Assembly (NCBI GenBank): GCA_029210205.1
Contig: JARGOD010000055.1
Coordinates: 1-32,699 of the forward strand
Source: Verrucomicrobiales bacterium
GTDB taxonomy: Bacteria; Verrucomicrobiota; Verrucomicrobiia; Verrucomicrobiales; DEV007
DNA length: 32,699 nucleotides
Direction: 5' to 3'
Part shown: piece by piece, positions 8,378 to 16,482 of the stretch
Position numbering within the stretch: position 1 is the stretch's first letter
How the letters are laid out: each line of letters opens with the position of its first letter
The notes under the pieces: model-generated
What the model was told of the DNA's origin: nothing
Seen by the model: the letters and a program-made list of their open reading frames with translations, nothing else
Databases searched by the model: none
Position numbers and translations under genes: made by a program

Positions 8378-9639
8378 GCTTTCGCGACTGCTTTTGCCTT
8401 CTTTGACGGTCGACCATGCTCAACCCGCTTAGTCGGCTCCCAAACACTATTGCGAACACCTCGCCTGAACGCAAGGTATCCCAACCAAACCGCGTAGTTC
8501 ATCGCGTAAAAATAGCGGGTAAATCTGAACAACTTGATGTGAGGCCGTCCCTCCTTGCGACTCAGAAATAGATCAATCCCAGCAGCAAGACCACTCACAA
8601 GAAGCCCAGCGAGGGCGATCCAATACCATGGATTAATAAAAGAGAGCACGACTGCGGATCCTAACATCAACCTCATTAAGTGGGGGCCAACCCAACGAAA
8701 GCCTTTATGAGACCAAAACGCAAAAGTTGTCGCCAAACCACCATTCCACGGAAGAAAGAATTTCCAGAAGTGTTTCAGGTTTTGAAAATTACCGGTCGCA
8801 ATTCGGGTTTTTCGACGAAATTCCTCTTCAATCTGAACCGAAACGGCCTCGTAAACCTCCGCTTCAAGATCGACAATGGCAAGATGGCCGCCCTCAAGAC
8901 AGGCCATCGTTTGAAAGAAGTCATCAACGATGTACTGGGTAGGAACCGGAACAAAAAGTTTGGCTCGCAACGCATAGCAAGCGCCAAAGGCGCCCATCAT
9001 GTTTCCCCACAAAATACCTTCAAAGTATTTGGTTCGGTTCTCCCGCCCCACGTAAGCTTCTTCCTCGTCACCAATTCCTTCGTGTTCAACCTCCTCATCC
9101 ATGACACTGGATCCGATCAAACCGACCTCATCTCTTTTAAGGTGACGAACCATATTCCGCAAAGCGCCTTTCGACCAGACGACATTGGCATCACAAAGAA
9201 CGAAAGCGGCGCTCTCCATTTCTTTGAGAGAGGCTTTTGCTTCAATCGCGAGTTGGTTGATAATTCTAATCTTCCCGTTTCTACCCTCGAAAACATTTAA
9301 GTGTAAGTCAGGGTGTTGAATCTGAAACTCCTCAACGATCTGGTGACTCCGGTCCGTCGATCCATCTGATCCGATCCACAAGTGTAGTTTACTCTTCGGG
9401 TAATCAGAATTGAGTATGCTGCGAATTGTTTTCTCGATGACAGCTTCTTCGTTATAGACCGCCATCAGGACCGCAACTTCGGGAAACTCGTCGTCACTCT
9501 CGAATCGATCTTGAGGCAAAGCTTTCCCGCGTGCAAGCAGAGAGAGGAGCGGTGGGTAGACAGCATAGGTATAAACGATCAAACCCACTGACCCCCAAAA
9601 TATGATGCTGAGAAGCACATGCAATCCGACTTCAATCAT
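8374..9639 (-). CDS. Membrane glycosyltransferase family 2 protein
   Basis: This is a 421-residue GT-A-type enzyme. An N-terminal helix (residues 5-33) anchors it. The catalytic domain reads VAVLMAVYNEEAVIEKTI, GSDGSTDRS (D92), a CDAN metal/nucleotide motif near residue 150, and YIVDDFFQTM as the base region. RRKTRIATGN stands where processive synthases have Q/RxxRW. Three further hydrophobic segments follow in the C-terminal third. The overall plan resembles chitin/hyaluronan-synthase-like GT2 proteins, so it could be a processive synthase as well as a single-addition transferase. It starts inside the stop of the upstream gene (ATGA) and has one of the few strong Shine-Dalgarno sites in the window. 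Confidence 0.88.
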   Translation of the reverse strand: MIEVGLHVLLSIIFWGSVGLIVYTYAVYPPLLSLLARGKALPQDRFESDDEFPEVAVLMAVYNEEAVIEKTIRSILNSDYPKSKLHLWIGSDGSTDRSHQIVEEFQIQHPDLHLNVFEGRNGKIRIINQLAIEAKASLKEMESAAFVLCDANVVWSKGALRNMVRHLKRDEVGLIGSSVMDEEVEHEGIGDEEEAYVGRENRTKYFEGILWGNMMGAFGACYALRAKLFVPVPTQYIVDDFFQTMACLEGGHLAIVDLEAEVYEAVSVQIEEEFRRKTRIATGNFQNLKHFWKFFLPWNGGLATTFAFWSHKGFRWVGPHLMRLMLGSAVVLSFINPWYWIALAGLLVSGLAAGIDLFLSRKEGRPHIKLFRFTRYFYAMNYAVWLGYLAFRRGVRNSVWEPTKRVEHGRPSKKAKAVAKA

Positions 9640-11213
9640 TTGACCTGCCCTCCTTTTTCAACGCGCTCAAAATCAAAGCGACAGTCAATGAGATGATGTC
9701 CACCTCCCTCAAAACTTGCCGGTTCACCTTGGAAAAGGTCCCCCTCGTCACTTTCGCCGAGGGCTGCCTCTAACTCCTCATCAATGATCATCTGCGGCAC
9801 TTGCTGCCCAATCGCTTCGCGGTAGTTCAGAAAGCAGGCCCGGTTATAGAAGAACTGCGGCAGGGCCATCATGAAACCAAAGAGAACTCCCGTAAACCGC
9901 TCGTCAAATGGGTTCCGCGTGATGCTCTCACTGAGAACCGCCCACATCGCAACAAAAGGCAAAAAGACAAGAAACGAATCCCAGGCCCTCGGCCCCATCA
10001 CAGTTTTGGAGTTCAGCTTGGCAGCATGAAGACTCAAGCCCATCGGAATAAAAAATGCCAGAAGGGTCAGCCCGATTCCTACAAAACCTGTCGCGAATAA
10101 GGTGTACGTCCAGATACTGTGGCCCGCAGTGTAAATCTCGTCAGGAAACTGATGTCGATCATTGGGATAGACGAGAAAGAGTTCCGGATAGTAACTTTCA
10201 TCCCAGTAATAGGAAGCTCCGAGACCTTTTCCATAAATGAAGCTGTGAGGCTCCTTCGCGAGAATGTCCCACATTGATTTCGCCTCCGCTTTGCGCATCA
10301 GAGAGGACAAATCTTCTGTCGTCGCGCCTCCTTCACCGCGGTTGTCGAACATTCTCTGATACCAGCGGTCAGCCAGATTGGGTTGTATCATCGCGACGCC
10401 GAGAATGAGGAAGACCATTGCAACGCCCATCGCCGCGAGGGGAGCGATTTTTTTGAGCGGAAATTTTACATCATACATTTTCCAAAGTAGTCCGAGAATG
10501 AGGCAGCCGCCCGCCATCATGAAAGAAACCATGATCGGCAGCGCGAGACTTCGCGTGATCGAGATCGCCGCTATTGCAAGCGGAAGACCAAAGATAAGCA
10601 AACTCCACCAAGTGAATTTATGCCGGAGGAGAAAAGCGCAGCCAACCCACGCGAAGAGAAATCTCATCGAGGGGCTCAAGATCTCCATCCGGATCTCGGA
10701 AAGCGGGATCCCCGTTTGGGTCGCTCCGAAAAAGAAACGCCAGGATACATTCACCATTCCAGCGAGAAGAAACCAGCGAACAGCTTCGCCCGGTCGCATT
10801 CCGACAGCGGCGCAGATAAGAGTCGCATTCAGCCCAAAGCCAACAAGCAGCATCGGTATTGCAAGTCGAAGGATTCGCCCCATTTCATTCCCCCAGGCAA
10901 AGGACACTCCGATACTCGCAATCGTGTAACCCCACCAAAGGATCACGAGGTAGATTCCGGGACGCACTAACAGGTGCTTAAAGCCGAACAGTGAAATCAG
11001 TCCCCCCGCCCCCATCGCCGCACCGAGATAGATGAATTGCACAAAAGAACCACCTGTCCCGGTCGCTCCGAATCCAATATCAGGTGCCCGATAATCGAAA
11101 ACGAAAGAGAATAGAAAAATGACAAAGAGACAACGGAACCATTTCAATCCGCTCGTTGCCGGCGCATCGATCTCAGCCTGCTCGTTTGCCGTCGCTTTCC
11201 GAAATAAGTTCAA
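9636..11213 (-). CDS. Wzy / O-antigen ligase-like polytopic membrane protein
   Basis: This 525-residue inner-membrane protein has roughly ten to twelve hydrophobic segments between residues 25 and 450. A long periplasmic loop (about residues 270-360) contains RWYQRMFDNRGEGG, SFIYGKGLGASYYWD and an AGHSIWTYTLFATG segment. That loop-plus-histidine arrangement is characteristic of O-antigen ligase and Wzy polymerase domains. A soluble acidic tail of about 70 residues follows, ending in basic VEKGGQVK. The predicted role is polymerising or ligating lipid-linked repeat units. The start must be TTG at 11213: it is 4 bp past the preceding stop, and no in-frame ATG precedes the first membrane helix. 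Sequence alone does not separate ligase from polymerase; the operon context favours polymerase. Confidence 0.75.
   Translation of the reverse strand: MNLFRKATANEQAEIDAPATSGLKWFRCLFVIFLFSFVFDYRAPDIGFGATGTGGSFVQFIYLGAAMGAGGLISLFGFKHLLVRPGIYLVILWWGYTIASIGVSFAWGNEMGRILRLAIPMLLVGFGLNATLICAAVGMRPGEAVRWFLLAGMVNVSWRFFFGATQTGIPLSEIRMEILSPSMRFLFAWVGCAFLLRHKFTWWSLLIFGLPLAIAAISITRSLALPIMVSFMMAGGCLILGLLWKMYDVKFPLKKIAPLAAMGVAMVFLILGVAMIQPNLADRWYQRMFDNRGEGGATTEDLSSLMRKAEAKSMWDILAKEPHSFIYGKGLGASYYWDESYYPELFLVYPNDRHQFPDEIYTAGHSIWTYTLFATGFVGIGLTLLAFFIPMGLSLHAAKLNSKTVMGPRAWDSFLVFLPFVAMWAVLSESITRNPFDERFTGVLFGFMMALPQFFYNRACFLNYREAIGQQVPQMIIDEELEAALGESDEGDLFQGEPASFEGGGHHLIDCRFDFERVEKGGQVK
9649..9654 (-). promoter_or_regulatory. 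Strong Shine-Dalgarno site of the GT2 gene
   Basis: The minus strand reads AGGAGG, 9 nt before the ATG at 9639, inside the end of the upstream polymerase gene. It supports this start despite the 4-bp ATGA overlap. Most other genes here lack such a site. Confidence 0.75.
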
Positions 11214-11217
11214 CTGA

Positions 11218-12690
11218 CTAACAGGCTCCTTCCCTCTTAATAAATGTCAGAAACATGATCTGAAAGTCGAAGATCACATTCCAGTTTTCAATGTAGTGAA
11301 GGTCGAAACGTATGCGCTCGGAGAGATCTGTATCGCCGCGCAATCCATTCACCTGAGCCCATCCAGTAATACCCGGTTTGATATTGTGTCGAGCATTGTA
11401 ATGCGGGATGTCCTCTTTGAATTCTTCGATCAGTTCAGGTCGCTCCGGTCGCGGTCCAACTAAACTCATCTCCCCTCTGAGCACGTTCCAGAACTGAGGG
11501 ATCTCGTCGATGTTCCAACGACGCATGAATCCACCGACGCGGAGGACGCGGGGATCTCCTTTCACAGTCCAGCCAACACCATCTTTCTCTGCATCGAGCT
11601 TCATGCTGCGAAGCTTGATCATATCAAAGGACTTTCCATTCGCACCGAGGCGGCGCTGTCGATAAAAAATCGGGCCAGGACTCTCGTTTTTGATGATCAA
11701 GCCGAAAAGTGCAATCACTGGCGCAGCAAGACAAACCCCGACCATTCCGCCAAGGATGTCGACGGCACGCTTTAGCGTCTGGTTGACCGTAGAGTGGAGC
11801 GGAAGCCGGGAGATACCGAGAATTGGAACTCCACCAACAGACTCAAGATGAAGTCCACTTAAGAGGACCTGAAAACATGTCGGGACGAGTTTGAACTCCA
11901 CCATCTCCTTCTCACAGATCGAAGCAATCTTCATGAGGTTGCCTGTCTTCAGGGCATCGTCTGCAACAATGACAGTCTGACAAACACGAAGTTGAAGGAG
12001 TGCTTCAAGCGTTTCATACGACCCCATAACGGGCATGTTCGGCGGCACTGGAGTTTGGAACACTCCGTCCGGTGGTGAGATCACACCGACAACGTCAAAT
12101 GACCGGTCCGAAGCGTGCGCAAACATCTCGACGGCTTTGGCAAAGTCGCTACTCCACCCCACGACAAGAGCTCGATGACGAAGACTGCTGGAAGTCTCTT
12201 CCCTATTGATAACGCGCCAGAGAATACCACGCCACACCGGCAAAATGGTCATGATGAGACTCAATCCGATGCCACAAAATATGCGGGATATTGGAGGATC
12301 GAACTTCAGGAGAAGGGTCAAGCTGAGGTATGCGACAATCCAGACGACACATGATTTCACTATACCCTTCAAGGTGGCCGTGTAGGAAAGAAGGCTTTCG
12401 CGGGAATACACTCCAAACTTCACGAGTGCGGACATCATGATCACCATACCGAGAACAATATGCCCGAAATAATCCATCCGACCGATCAGCCCCTCTGTCT
12501 GCACTCCGATCGAGGCAACCGGAGTATCGAAGCGAATCCAATGGGCCAGGAGAAGTGCATAAGTAACGGCAAGGAGATCACAGACAAACGCCCCGCTGAC
12601 GAGTTTGTGATATTGTGCTGCAGAAGTACTTGCCGACTGCCTCAGCGGCATTGCCGTTGGATTAGTGCTGGCTGCTTGAAAGAGACTCAT
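11218..12690 (-). CDS. Polyprenyl glycosylphosphotransferase (WcaJ/WbaP-like)
   Basis: This is a 490-residue membrane protein. The N-terminal half has four hydrophobic helices (about residues 32-155) and a CoA-binding-like domain (HRALVVGWSSDFAKAVEMF). From about residue 298 the bacterial sugar transferase domain begins (KRAVDILGGMVGV). It continues with SPGPIFYRQRRLGANGKSF, KLRSM, RRWNIDEIPQFWNVLRGEMS, LVGPRPE and PGITGWAQVNGLRG. These enzymes start repeat-unit assembly by transferring a sugar-1-phosphate (glucose or galactose in known members) to undecaprenyl phosphate. It is the second gene of the operon, 72 bp after the BY-kinase gene, and the polymerase gene follows after 4 bp. All motifs look intact. 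Confidence 0.94.
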   Translation of the reverse strand: MSLFQAASTNPTAMPLRQSASTSAAQYHKLVSGAFVCDLLAVTYALLLAHWIRFDTPVASIGVQTEGLIGRMDYFGHIVLGMVIMMSALVKFGVYSRESLLSYTATLKGIVKSCVVWIVAYLSLTLLLKFDPPISRIFCGIGLSLIMTILPVWRGILWRVINREETSSSLRHRALVVGWSSDFAKAVEMFAHASDRSFDVVGVISPPDGVFQTPVPPNMPVMGSYETLEALLQLRVCQTVIVADDALKTGNLMKIASICEKEMVEFKLVPTCFQVLLSGLHLESVGGVPILGISRLPLHSTVNQTLKRAVDILGGMVGVCLAAPVIALFGLIIKNESPGPIFYRQRRLGANGKSFDMIKLRSMKLDAEKDGVGWTVKGDPRVLRVGGFMRRWNIDEIPQFWNVLRGEMSLVGPRPERPELIEEFKEDIPHYNARHNIKPGITGWAQVNGLRGDTDLSERIRFDLHYIENWNVIFDFQIMFLTFIKREGAC

Positions 12691-12762
12691 TGATGGAAAA
12701 TTTTATTAAGTCTGAAAATTATAAGTCGAGAGGAGCAATCTTTTGAGGAAGGAATCATCCTT

Positions 12763-14907
12763 TCAGGATGCTGGAACGTTTGCCGGAATATTGCCGGCAT
12801 TGAGGGGAAGTGAGCGAACCGTGCCCTCCACGTAGGCCATTTGGGCGGCATTTGACTCGGTGCTGCTATTGAGAACACAGCCAACGAGGTTCGCTCTCAT
12901 TCGTTGAAGCTCGCGCATGGCACGACGGGCAGACTCGGTTTGCGTTTCTCCTGCCCTTACCACAAGAACGACAGCATCAGCGTGCCGGGAATAGGTCAGA
13001 CCATCCGAAACAATGTTGACCGGCGAGGTATCAATGATCACACAATCAAATGAGGAGTATGCCTCATTCAGCATTTTGGCGAAAATCTCACCGCTCATTG
13101 GTTCGCCTGTATTTGAGGTATATCGACCACAGGAGAGCAGGAAGAGGTCTTTAAAGATCGTTTCCTCGCAAAGGTTTTGAGAAGCAAGCCCGCCCTCTTT
13201 CGCTTTTCCCCTGAGAGGATCAACAAAAATCTCAGCCATGCGTGGCTTACAGAAGTCGGCATCCACAAGAAGAGTTCGATAGCCCATGTTTGCCTGAAGG
13301 ACGGCAAGGTTGGCTGCACAAAAACTTTTCCCTTCACCGGGCAGTGCACTCGTGACCATGACACTGCGCGGGCTGTGCGCAGACAGGGAAGTACGAAGAG
13401 ATCGGAACCCCTCGCTCACAATCGAGCTAGGTTCGCGAGTCACAAAAACGGTGTCCTTCAGATCCCAGTTCTTATCCAACGCTTTTGGAATCTGAGCGAG
13501 GACGGAAAGCGCCAATGTCGATTCAACCTGCTTCCGACTGTTCAGAGTCCGGTCTAGCAATCCAATGCCCACAATAACGGCAAAACCGCACATCGATCCA
13601 AAAATACCTGCAATTGCAAGTGTCAGCTTCTTTTTTGGCGAAACGGGCTTCACCGGAACAAGCGGCTCGCTGAAGACTCGAATGACAGTTTCATCAACGC
13701 TCTTGGTGACATCCGTGTCGTTAATTCGGTCAACAAGACGCTGATAGGTTGAGTAAGCCGCGTCGACTGCCCCTTTGAGGGTGCGGAATTCTTTCCGAAT
13801 GCCATCCGCTTCAATCAGCCTCTCTTTTTGCTGCTGAACCGATTCTTTCAAGCGGCCCTCATGTTCCACGGCCCGTTCGTAGGACTTTGCAATCGAGTCA
13901 CCCACGGTTTGAGCAACGATTTTCACCTGCTCTTCCTGACCCTGGAGATCAAGGAGGTAGTCGTTGTAAGTGGGATGGCCGGGCTGGTATTGCGACTTGA
14001 TCTTCGCAAACTCGGCACGCTTCAGATTCCGTGCGAGAAGCAACTTCTGGATGTGATCCTGTGAGCCAAGCCCACCAATCTCAAAGACCTCTTCGATCTC
14101 ATCGCTTGGGATTTCTTGATATTGCTCATACTCGGACTTGCGAAGCAGCGTCTGGTTCTCCGCCTCGCTCAACATCCGATCAAGATCAGAAAGCTTCGTC
14201 CCGACATAGTCTTTCGAATCATCGAGGGCGACTTCGGAATGCTTGATTCGAAATGCCTGTAGTTTTTCCTCAGCGCCATCGAGCCGCCCAAGTTGCAACG
14301 CGACCTCTTTCTCCAGCATCGCCCGTGAATCCTGAGATGACCCGACATTCTGCTCGCGGATCAGTGACTGGAATTCCTCGATGAAGCCCTGAGTCATCTT
14401 TTGCGCCCGCTCGGGAGAAAGATCTTTCACCGAAACGTCAATAAGCCGCGTCCCCCGGCGCAGCTCTGCATTTACCCGTTTGCTTACTATCTCGACAATC
14501 TCTGCATCCGAGTAGCCGCCTTCCTGCGGCTTAAGGAAATCTGGATCATTACGCAAATCAAGACGGTCAACAACTCGAAGTATCACTGTGCCGTTTCGAA
14601 TGCCTTCAGCCATCGACTTCAAAGCGTCCAGCGTTTCCCAACTCGCCTGCTTCACTCCCTTTATTCCGGAAAAGACCGCGCCATCGTTCTTAGGATCCAC
14701 GTAGATGACTGCCGAAGACTGGTAGACTTTCGGTGTCAGGACCAGATAAATCACCGCTAGGCCAACAAAGCCGGCCGCGACTGCTCCTGCGAGCCAGAGA
14801 CGTTTTCGAACGACATGATAGAGCCGGCCAAGATCCAAAGTTGGAAATCCGGGAAAAAGAGTGTCGGAAGACACGGGTTGGCTTGGGCCTGCACCAAATT
14901 GATTCAT
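12763..14907 (-). CDS. Wzz/GNVR chain-length regulator fused to BY-kinase-like ATPase
   Basis: This is a 714-residue inner-membrane protein. A Wzz domain with a first helix (about residues 36-55, VAAGFVGLAVIYLVL) precedes long periplasmic coiled coils (about residues 150-420). A second helix follows near 440-460 (LTLAIAGIFGSMCGFAVIVG). The cytoplasmic kinase domain has Walker A SALPGEGKS (about 521-529), Walker A' LLVDADFCKPRM and Walker B CVIIDTSPVN (about 620-628). Such proteins set polymer length and control export by ATP-driven autophosphorylation. The C-terminal tail has only one tyrosine (in AYVEG) where classical BY-kinases have a cluster, so autophosphorylation may be reduced or absent. 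It is first in the EPS operon, downstream of the AT-rich island. Confidence 0.92.
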   Translation of the reverse strand: MNQFGAGPSQPVSSDTLFPGFPTLDLGRLYHVVRKRLWLAGAVAAGFVGLAVIYLVLTPKVYQSSAVIYVDPKNDGAVFSGIKGVKQASWETLDALKSMAEGIRNGTVILRVVDRLDLRNDPDFLKPQEGGYSDAEIVEIVSKRVNAELRRGTRLIDVSVKDLSPERAQKMTQGFIEEFQSLIREQNVGSSQDSRAMLEKEVALQLGRLDGAEEKLQAFRIKHSEVALDDSKDYVGTKLSDLDRMLSEAENQTLLRKSEYEQYQEIPSDEIEEVFEIGGLGSQDHIQKLLLARNLKRAEFAKIKSQYQPGHPTYNDYLLDLQGQEEQVKIVAQTVGDSIAKSYERAVEHEGRLKESVQQQKERLIEADGIRKEFRTLKGAVDAAYSTYQRLVDRINDTDVTKSVDETVIRVFSEPLVPVKPVSPKKKLTLAIAGIFGSMCGFAVIVGIGLLDRTLNSRKQVESTLALSVLAQIPKALDKNWDLKDTVFVTREPSSIVSEGFRSLRTSLSAHSPRSVMVTSALPGEGKSFCAANLAVLQANMGYRTLLVDADFCKPRMAEIFVDPLRGKAKEGGLASQNLCEETIFKDLFLLSCGRYTSNTGEPMSGEIFAKMLNEAYSSFDCVIIDTSPVNIVSDGLTYSRHADAVVLVVRAGETQTESARRAMRELQRMRANLVGCVLNSSTESNAAQMAYVEGTVRSLPLNAGNIPANVPAS

Positions 14908-14944
14908 TCGCTTGTATTCAGCGTCACGGGAGAGTTTTTGTTAT

Positions 14945-15041
14945 CTAAATAACTAAAATTATTAATTTTATAATTTAGAGTCGTTTTTGCCCCCTTTCAA
15001 GACTAATCCTAAAATTATTATAATTATCATATCTAATTTAG
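14945..15041. repeat. AT-rich direct and inverted repeats before the EPS operon
   Basis: The 12-mer CTAAAATTATTA occurs at 14953-14964 and 15009-15020, each followed by TAATTTAG (14971-14978 and 15034-15041). This makes two imperfect modules 56 bp apart. The first is also a dyad: TAAAATTA (14954-14961), T, TAATTTTA (14963-14970), flanked by CTAAAT (14945-14950) and ATTTAG (14973-14978). This looks like a regulator or nucleoid-protein binding region over the EPS promoter. Its function is inference. Confidence 0.6.
14972..15000 (-). promoter_or_regulatory. Candidate sigma70-type promoter of the EPS operon
   Basis: The minus strand has TTGAAA (14995-15000), a 17-bp spacer and TAAATT (14972-14977). 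The -10 lies about 65 bp upstream of the BY-kinase start codon. It is embedded in the AT-rich repeats, so occupancy of those repeats would directly affect it. Matches are 4-5 of 6 per box, and AT-rich DNA gives chance matches easily. Confidence 0.4.
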
Positions 15042-15099
15042 CGAAACCATTTCGACTTCTTAGCAGTCTCAAATTCTTTGCAATAGAGAGAGGCAGTGT

Positions 15100-15127
15100 T
15101 TGCAAGGGATTGGAGAGCGAGTAAACT
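15100..15127 (+). promoter_or_regulatory. Weak promoter candidate of the ExbB-ExbD-TPR operon
   Basis: TTGCAA (15100-15105) and TAAACT (15122-15127) are spaced by 16 bp, about 85 bp upstream of the ExbB-like start. Each box has about four consensus matches, which is only suggestive. Confidence 0.25.
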
Positions 15128-15211
15128 CTGAGTTTTGTTGCAGACGCTGCTGTTCTGATAACCGGATCACTGTTTGCAGAGCGGCGTTACCCAGGCCACT
15201 CAACCGTCAGG

Positions 15212-16015
15212 ATGAATCACCGTTTCCTACCTCTCGCCCTCCTCTTCACCTTCTTCGCTGCCGCACCCATAAAAGCGCAGGAAGCCGAGCCTGCTCCCGC
15301 TGCTTCGACTCCCGCAGCGGAAACAATGGAGGCCGCTCAATCGATTCTGGACTATCTTCTCGAAGGTGGACCTTTTCTGATGATTCCGCTCGCAGCACTC
15401 TCGTTTATCGCGGTGCTGCTGATCATCTTTTATAGCTTCACGATCCGTCAGGGAGCTGTCGTCAGCGACAAATTCATGAATGCTGCCGATGCCCTGATCC
15501 GGAAACAGGATTACCTAGGTCTCATCGCCGTGTGCAATCGGGAAAACGAATGCATCGCGCGGATCGTCTATAAGACACTCGATTTCGCGACGAAGAATCC
15601 AACGGCAAGCTTTGATGAAGTGCGGGAAGTCACCGAGGCCGAAGGAACACGTCAGGCCAGTATCCTGAACAACCGGATCAGCTATCTCAACGACATCAGC
15701 CGCGTCGCACCCATGGTTGGCCTCTTCGGAACGGTCATCGGCATGATTAAAGCGTTTGAGAGCATTGGAAAGTCTTCCGGAGTCCAGCATATGGAGCTCG
15801 CGCCTGGAGTCGCTCAGGCGCTCGTTACAACCGCTGCTGGACTCGTCGTCAGTATTCCGGCCCTGATTTTTTACTCGATCTTTCGCGGTCGGGTTCAGAA
15901 GCTAATCGCAGAGCTAGAGGCTGCGATGACCCACATCATGGCACTTTTGGCGGCTCAATATAAGCGCGCCAACTACCGTGCCAGCAGCCGCCGTGAAGGT
16001 GGCGATGGTGAATAA
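15212..16015 (+). CDS. MotA/TolQ/ExbB-family proton channel subunit
   Basis: This is a 267-residue inner-membrane protein. An unusual cleavable signal peptide (MNHRFLPLALLFTFFAAA, then PIKAQ) is followed by an Ala/Pro/Glu-rich spacer, so the mature N terminus is periplasmic. Three transmembrane helices follow: near residues 54-75 (LAALSFIAVLLIIFYSF), 165-182 (VAPMVGLFGTVIGMIKAF) and 205-230 (TTAAGLVVSIPALIFYS). The last two are the conserved ExbB/TolQ pore helices. With ExbD-like proteins these pentamers use the proton motive force to drive envelope work. The next gene, 17 bp on, encodes that partner. ExbB and TolQ roles cannot be told apart here because no tonB, tolA or pal is present. Confidence 0.92.
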   Translation: MNHRFLPLALLFTFFAAAPIKAQEAEPAPAASTPAAETMEAAQSILDYLLEGGPFLMIPLAALSFIAVLLIIFYSFTIRQGAVVSDKFMNAADALIRKQDYLGLIAVCNRENECIARIVYKTLDFATKNPTASFDEVREVTEAEGTRQASILNNRISYLNDISRVAPMVGLFGTVIGMIKAFESIGKSSGVQHMELAPGVAQALVTTAAGLVVSIPALIFYSIFRGRVQKLIAELEAAMTHIMALLAAQYKRANYRASSRREGGDGE

Positions 16016-16032
16016 GCTATTGCCGCAAAGCC

Positions 16033-16446
16033 ATGAAATTCAGGGAAACCAGCAGTCAACAGGGAGCCGAGCTCGAGCTTGCCCCCATGATTGATGTTGT
16101 CTTTCTTCTCCTCATTTTCTTCATTGTCACTTGGCAGTTTGCGCGATTTGAGCGCGACATGGACATCTCTGTCCCCGCGGCAGAAGAAGCCACTGATACG
16201 GATCGTCAGGCCGGGGAAATCATTGTGAATGTAAAAGAAGACGGGTCAATCGTCCTCAATGGTCGCGACGTGAGCCAGGGAGAACTACTCTCGAAACTTC
16301 AGGCGATTTCTGAAGCATATCCCGATCAGGCTGTTATTCTCCGCGGTTCTTCCGATGCCAATTTTCAGGCAATCATCAATGTCCTGGACCAGATTAAAAA
16401 GGCCGGAATTTGGAATGTCGCCTTCGCGACCACGAAACCTCAGTAG
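16033..16446 (+). CDS. ExbD/TolR-family protein
   Basis: This is a 137-residue type II membrane protein. A short cytoplasmic N terminus leads into one helix (about residues 17-37) carrying ELAPMIDVVFLLLIFFI. The proton-relay aspartate is D21. A periplasmic domain of the ExbD/TolR type follows, ending in ALKKAGIW-like NVLDQIKKAGIWNVAFAT. Length matches the family. It works with the upstream proton-channel subunit in the inner membrane. The start has no Shine-Dalgarno sequence. The TPR gene begins 36 bp downstream; that gap holds a run of seven T but no stem, so I read the three genes as one operon. Confidence 0.93.
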   Translation: MKFRETSSQQGAELELAPMIDVVFLLLIFFIVTWQFARFERDMDISVPAAEEATDTDRQAGEIIVNVKEDGSIVLNGRDVSQGELLSKLQAISEAYPDQAVILRGSSDANFQAIINVLDQIKKAGIWNVAFATTKPQ

Positions 16447-16482
16447 TATTTTTTTGATCGTAAACCCTGTCTACTCGCCGGT

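Larger units (their letters stand above)
14908..15211. other. 304-bp divergent intergenic region between the EPS and exbB-type operons
   Basis: No gene is visible here. The left part (about 14941-15041) is extremely AT-rich compared with the flanking coding DNA and holds repeats and an EPS-side promoter candidate. The right part (15042-15211) has normal composition and holds a weak promoter candidate for the plus-strand operon. No terminator hairpin, tRNA or recognisable riboswitch was seen. Confidence 0.7.

Noticed and set aside
8680..9300. 206-codon plus-strand frame inside the GT2 gene
   Set aside because: It is antisense to GT2 catalytic motifs and has no start signal or recognisable domain.
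12756..12770. Short hairpin CATCCT-TTC-AGGATG at the end of the BY-kinase gene
   Set aside because: The stem is only 6 bp, there is no U tract, and it overlaps the stop codon; the next EPS gene follows, so termination is unlikely.
16447..16482. Run of seven T after the ExbD-like gene as a terminator
   Set aside because: No stem precedes the T run, and the TPR gene starts 36 bp after the ExbD-like gene.
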